From NCBI GenBank assembly GCA_016202645.1, contig JACQOF010000015.1:1-9994 (forward strand): 9,994 nucleotides of DNA. Reading direction: 5' to 3'. The stretch's first letter is position 1; each line of letters begins with the position of its first letter. Below are positions 8,222 through 9,994 of this stretch, in pieces. The stretch is from a bacterium (GTDB lineage Bacteria; Lindowbacteria; 2-12-FULL-62-27). Below the pieces are notes generated by a model that made no database searches, was not told the origin of the DNA, and worked only from the letters and a program-made list of their open reading frames with translations. Both the position numbers and the translations under genes were made by a program.

Positions 8222-8366
8222 GAACAATCCCCTGACTGGAGACGGTGCGTGGAAATCCGTCCCTCTGTGTCCCGTACACGTCCATGGTCCCGTCCGTTCA
8301 TCAACCAGCAGTGTTGACCGCAACACATCCATGGAAGCATACGCAGGGGTCAGACAATCAGCGGGG

Positions 8367-8395
8367 AATATAAATCAGGCGGGCGAAAGCGTCAA
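8367..8395 (-). promoter_or_regulatory. Sigma70-type promoter for the FecR/ubiquitin operon
   Basis: On the minus strand, TTGACG (8390-8395) is followed after exactly 17 nt by TATATT (8367-8372). Transcription would start near 8360, giving a leader of about 210 nt before the ATG at 8150. It is the best promoter-like sequence I found upstream of the operon. The call rests on sequence match only. Confidence 0.55.
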
Positions 8396-8444
8396 GGACG
8401 AAATCGATGCGTCATAACTGCCCATCCGCCTTGATGCGGGGCCG

Positions 8445-9677
8445 TTAGAGGGACAGGGCGCGAGCCCAGTTATAGACGCCGACTTTGCTGTTCAACCGGA
8501 AATGTTCGGCGGTTCTGGAAATGACCGCGGATGACCCGATGGACGTTTTCAGATCGTGGTTGATTTTCAGAAGCGAAGGGACGCTGGAAGACGTGATCGT
8601 CATGGACGTTTTGATTTCGAAGAGATGCAGTTTCTGGCCGGATTCCAGGACCATGTCAACTTCCAGGCCGTCGCGGGTTCTCAAATAGTACAGCGCCGGC
8701 ATGCGGCCGAAGTTGAGGAACCGTTTGAGGAAATCGTTGATTACCGCGGTCTCAAAAAGACAACCGAAACTCGGACTGTTGAGCAAGGTCTCACGATTGT
8801 GAATGCCGAGCAGATACGTCGCCAGCGCAGTGTCGCCAAAATAGAGCTTGGGACTTTTGATGAGCCGCTTGCCGATGTTCCGGTAGTACGGATACAGCAG
8901 GTACACTTGGTATCCGGTTTCCAGAATCGAAATCCAGCGTTTCGCGGTCGGGACGCTGACGCCGATGTCCCGCGCCATTTCCGACAGGTTCAGAATCTGT
9001 CCGGTGCGGGTGGCGCACAGCTTGAGGAAGCGTTCAAACTGGTTCAGGTCGCCGATGGCGGCCAGGTTTCTCACGTCACGTTCAAGATACGTGGCGATGT
9101 ACGAGGAACACCAGAGCTGACGGTCGACCCTCTTGTTCAGAGCAATTTCGGGATACAAGCCGCGCAGAATCACGGTGTCAACAGAAAGGTCCTTGGGCAC
9201 CTGGTCCGAGGAGGGCGAGCGCTGCGCCTTTTTCAGCCAGGCCGCAGGCTCGAGCGCACTGTCGGTATGGCCGACAAGTTCTGACAGGGAAAGGGGGAGC
9301 AACGTCAACACGGCGGCTCGGCCGGCCAGAGACTGGCTGACGCCCTGCATCAAAGCAAAGTTCTGCGAGCCCGTGAGAAGCCACCGGCCGTTTTTGCGGT
9401 CCTCATCGATCCGGGTTTTGATGTAGGACAAAAGTTCCGGGACGTACTGGATTTCATCGATGATGACCGGCGGCGGATGCTGCTCCAAAAAGGAGTTCGG
9501 GTCGTCGCGCGCGCGCATTCGGACATCATGATTTTCGAGCGAGACATAGGCGTGTGTCCTGGAAAACTCCGTTTTCAACAGAGTCGTTTTTCCAGACTGC
9601 CGCGGCCCCGTGACGACGACCGCCGGAAACGTCCTCATCGCCCGCCGGATCGCTCCGGACAGGATCCTGGCTCTCAT
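8445..9677 (-). CDS. AAA_14 / DUF4143 family ATPase
   Basis: The protein has 410 residues, the usual length of this family. Walker A is Gly-Pro-Arg-Gln-Ser-Gly-Lys-Thr at 24-31, Walker B is Val-Ile-Ile-Asp-Glu at 71-75, and the sensor-like Leu-Thr-Gly-Ser-Gln-Asn is at 101-106. A winged-helix-like stretch lies at about 229-252 (Leu-Ser-Glu-Met-Ala-Arg-Asp). The C-terminal DUF4143 part has a PD-(D/E)XK-like pattern: Glu309, Glu339-Val-Asp341, and Phe-Glu354-Ile-Lys356. All motifs look intact. Such proteins are cytoplasmic, common across bacteria and archaea, often horizontally moved, and have no settled function; some are proposed to act in defence or toxin-like roles. The gene stands alone with its own promoter and is separated by about 300 bp from the exported-protein operon, so a functional link is unlikely. 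The ATG at 9677 gives the normal family N-terminus. Confidence 0.95.
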   Translation of the reverse strand: MRARILSGAIRRAMRTFPAVVVTGPRQSGKTTLLKTEFSRTHAYVSLENHDVRMRARDDPNSFLEQHPPPVIIDEIQYVPELLSYIKTRIDEDRKNGRWLLTGSQNFALMQGVSQSLAGRAAVLTLLPLSLSELVGHTDSALEPAAWLKKAQRSPSSDQVPKDLSVDTVILRGLYPEIALNKRVDRQLWCSSYIATYLERDVRNLAAIGDLNQFERFLKLCATRTGQILNLSEMARDIGVSVPTAKRWISILETGYQVYLLYPYYRNIGKRLIKSPKLYFGDTALATYLLGIHNRETLLNSPSFGCLFETAVINDFLKRFLNFGRMPALYYLRTRDGLEVDMVLESGQKLHLFEIKTSMTITSSSVPSLLKINHDLKTSIGSSAVISRTAEHFRLNSKVGVYNWARALSL

Positions 9678-9683
9678 GCTGAT

Positions 9684-9711
9684 ATTCTACCCTACATATT
9701 TAATATGTCAA
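9684..9711 (-). promoter_or_regulatory. Promoter of the AAA_14/DUF4143 gene, probably leaderless
   Basis: On the minus strand a perfect TTGACA (9706-9711) is followed after 16 nt by TAGAAT (9684-9689), five of six matches to the -10 consensus. Only 6 nt separate the -10 from the ATG at 9677, so the transcript would start at or next to the start codon. No Shine-Dalgarno fits in that space. Confidence 0.7.
9694..9708. promoter_or_regulatory. Perfect inverted repeat (likely operator) within the promoter spacer
   Basis: ACATATT-T-AATATGT is a perfect inverted repeat with 7-bp arms and a 1-nt centre. It overlaps the -35 by three bases and fills most of the spacer of the AAA_14 gene promoter. The position is typical of a repressor operator; the candidate regulators are unknown, and autoregulation through the gene product's winged-helix-like region is only a possibility. 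Confidence 0.5.
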
Positions 9712-9764
9712 GTTAAATAAATGGTGTGGAGAGCCAGCGGCCGGCGAGCGCCGGGGTCGGCAAG

Positions 9765-9890
9765 TCAGAAGAACGACGAGGTTTCGCGGATATCCTGAAT
9801 GAGCCATCTACCGGCGGATTTTTCGAGGCGGAAGAGGGCGACCCCCGTGGCTGTTTCCTCGGCGCCGAGGGGAATCCAGATGATCGCAGG
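9765..9890 (-). pseudogene. Possible C-terminal remnant of an NTF2-like protein
   Basis: Forty-one codons ending in TGA read like the last strands of an NTF2/SnoaL-like domain: Gly-Val-Ala-Leu-Phe-Arg-Leu-Glu-Lys, then Gly-Arg-Trp-Leu-Ile-Gln-Asp-Ile-Arg. Upstream in the same frame the sequence turns into the hairpin repeat at 9900-9919 and then non-coding DNA, so no N-terminal domain is present. I read it as a gene tail cut off by repeat insertion or deletion. The resemblance is by eye only and the stretch could be chance coding. A 14-bp perfect palindrome (CCTCGGCGCCGAGG, 9857-9870) lies within it. Confidence 0.35.
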
Positions 9891-9899
9891 GCGGACTGG

Positions 9900-9919
9900 A
9901 TTCCCGCTTTCGCGGGAAT
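9900..9919. repeat. Short hairpin repeat (SRESGNP-type interspersed palindrome)
   Basis: ATTCCCGC and GCGGGAAT form a perfect 8-bp stem around a TTTC loop. With its flanks it translates on the minus strand as His-Ser-Arg-Glu-Ser-Gly-Asn-Pro, the well-known signature of a palindrome spread through many bacterial genomes. No T-run follows on either strand, so a Rho-independent terminator is unlikely. Confidence 0.8.
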
Positions 9920-9952
9920 GACGGAGAGGGCTGAATAGTAAAGTGTCCACCC

Positions 9953-9987
9953 TTGAGAATTGAAACTTGAATATTGAGCCTTGATGA
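9953..9987. repeat. Five-copy TTGANNN heptad tandem repeat
   Basis: Five consecutive 7-nt units start with TTGA: TTGAGAA, TTGAAAC, TTGAATA, TTGAGCC, TTGATGA. The phase is strict with no insertions. The array is AT-rich and intergenic. The remainder of 9678-9994 holds only the promoter, gene remnant and hairpin listed separately. Confidence 0.75.
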
Positions 9988-9994
9988 TATAGAC

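Noticed and set aside
8151-8285. N-terminal 45-codon extension of the FecR-domain protein
   Set aside because: It translates the palindromic repeat and would place the clear signal peptide in the interior of the protein; the start at 8150 gives a normal export signal.
8421-8444. Rho-independent terminator after the AAA_14/DUF4143 gene
   Set aside because: Only 4-bp stems can be drawn from the CCGC/GCGG words and no T-run follows.
8556-9284. Plus-strand open frame of 242 codons
   Set aside because: It is fully antisense to the AAA_14/DUF4143 gene, whose motifs are intact; the composition is shadow-like.
9765-9950. A complete 61-residue gene on the minus strand
   Set aside because: Its first third is the translated hairpin repeat and there is no ribosome-binding site; at most the last 41 codons are a gene remnant.

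Overview
The window is about 10 kb of moderately GC-rich bacterial DNA in which every convincing gene is on the minus strand. No rRNA, tRNA or other taxonomic marker is present. Several exported proteins with Sec-type signal peptides, very large repeat-built surface proteins and common interspersed palindromes suggest a Gram-negative environmental bacterium, possibly PVC or an uncultivated candidate phylum. That assignment is a guess.

Layout in transcription order (right to left). 9678-9994 is a gene-poor stretch with a five-copy TTGANNN heptad repeat, a short hairpin repeat and the tail of what looks like a decayed NTF2-like gene. 8445-9677 encodes an AAA_14/DUF4143 ATPase with its own promoter, whose spacer contains a perfect inverted repeat. 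8151-8444 holds a second good sigma70-type promoter and a long leader with an imperfect palindrome. A tightly packed operon follows: a secreted FecR-domain protein (7104-8150); a 1474-residue exported protein that begins with a ubiquitin domain (2678-7102); a 770-residue exported protein ending in an ALK/LTK-type glycine-rich domain (369-2681); and the start of another exported protein that runs off the left edge (1-375). The junctions are a 1-nt gap, a 4-nt overlap and a 7-nt overlap.

The standout is the ubiquitin domain. The predicted mature protein begins exactly at ubiquitin Met1, is about 80% identical by hand count to human ubiquitin over 70 ungapped positions, keeps all seven lysines and the Leu8/Ile44/His68/Val70 surface, but lacks the Arg-Gly-Gly tail and instead runs into Ig-like repeats, two discoidin-like modules and two NBR1-type (FW) Ig domains. 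It cannot be a conjugatable ubiquitin in the usual sense. It looks like an extracellular or surface display of a ubiquitin fold. The FecR-domain protein carries one copy of the same Ig-like repeat found in the ubiquitin protein, which supports the view that the operon products work together outside the cytoplasm. The function (adhesion, host mimicry or a structural role) cannot be decided from sequence alone.
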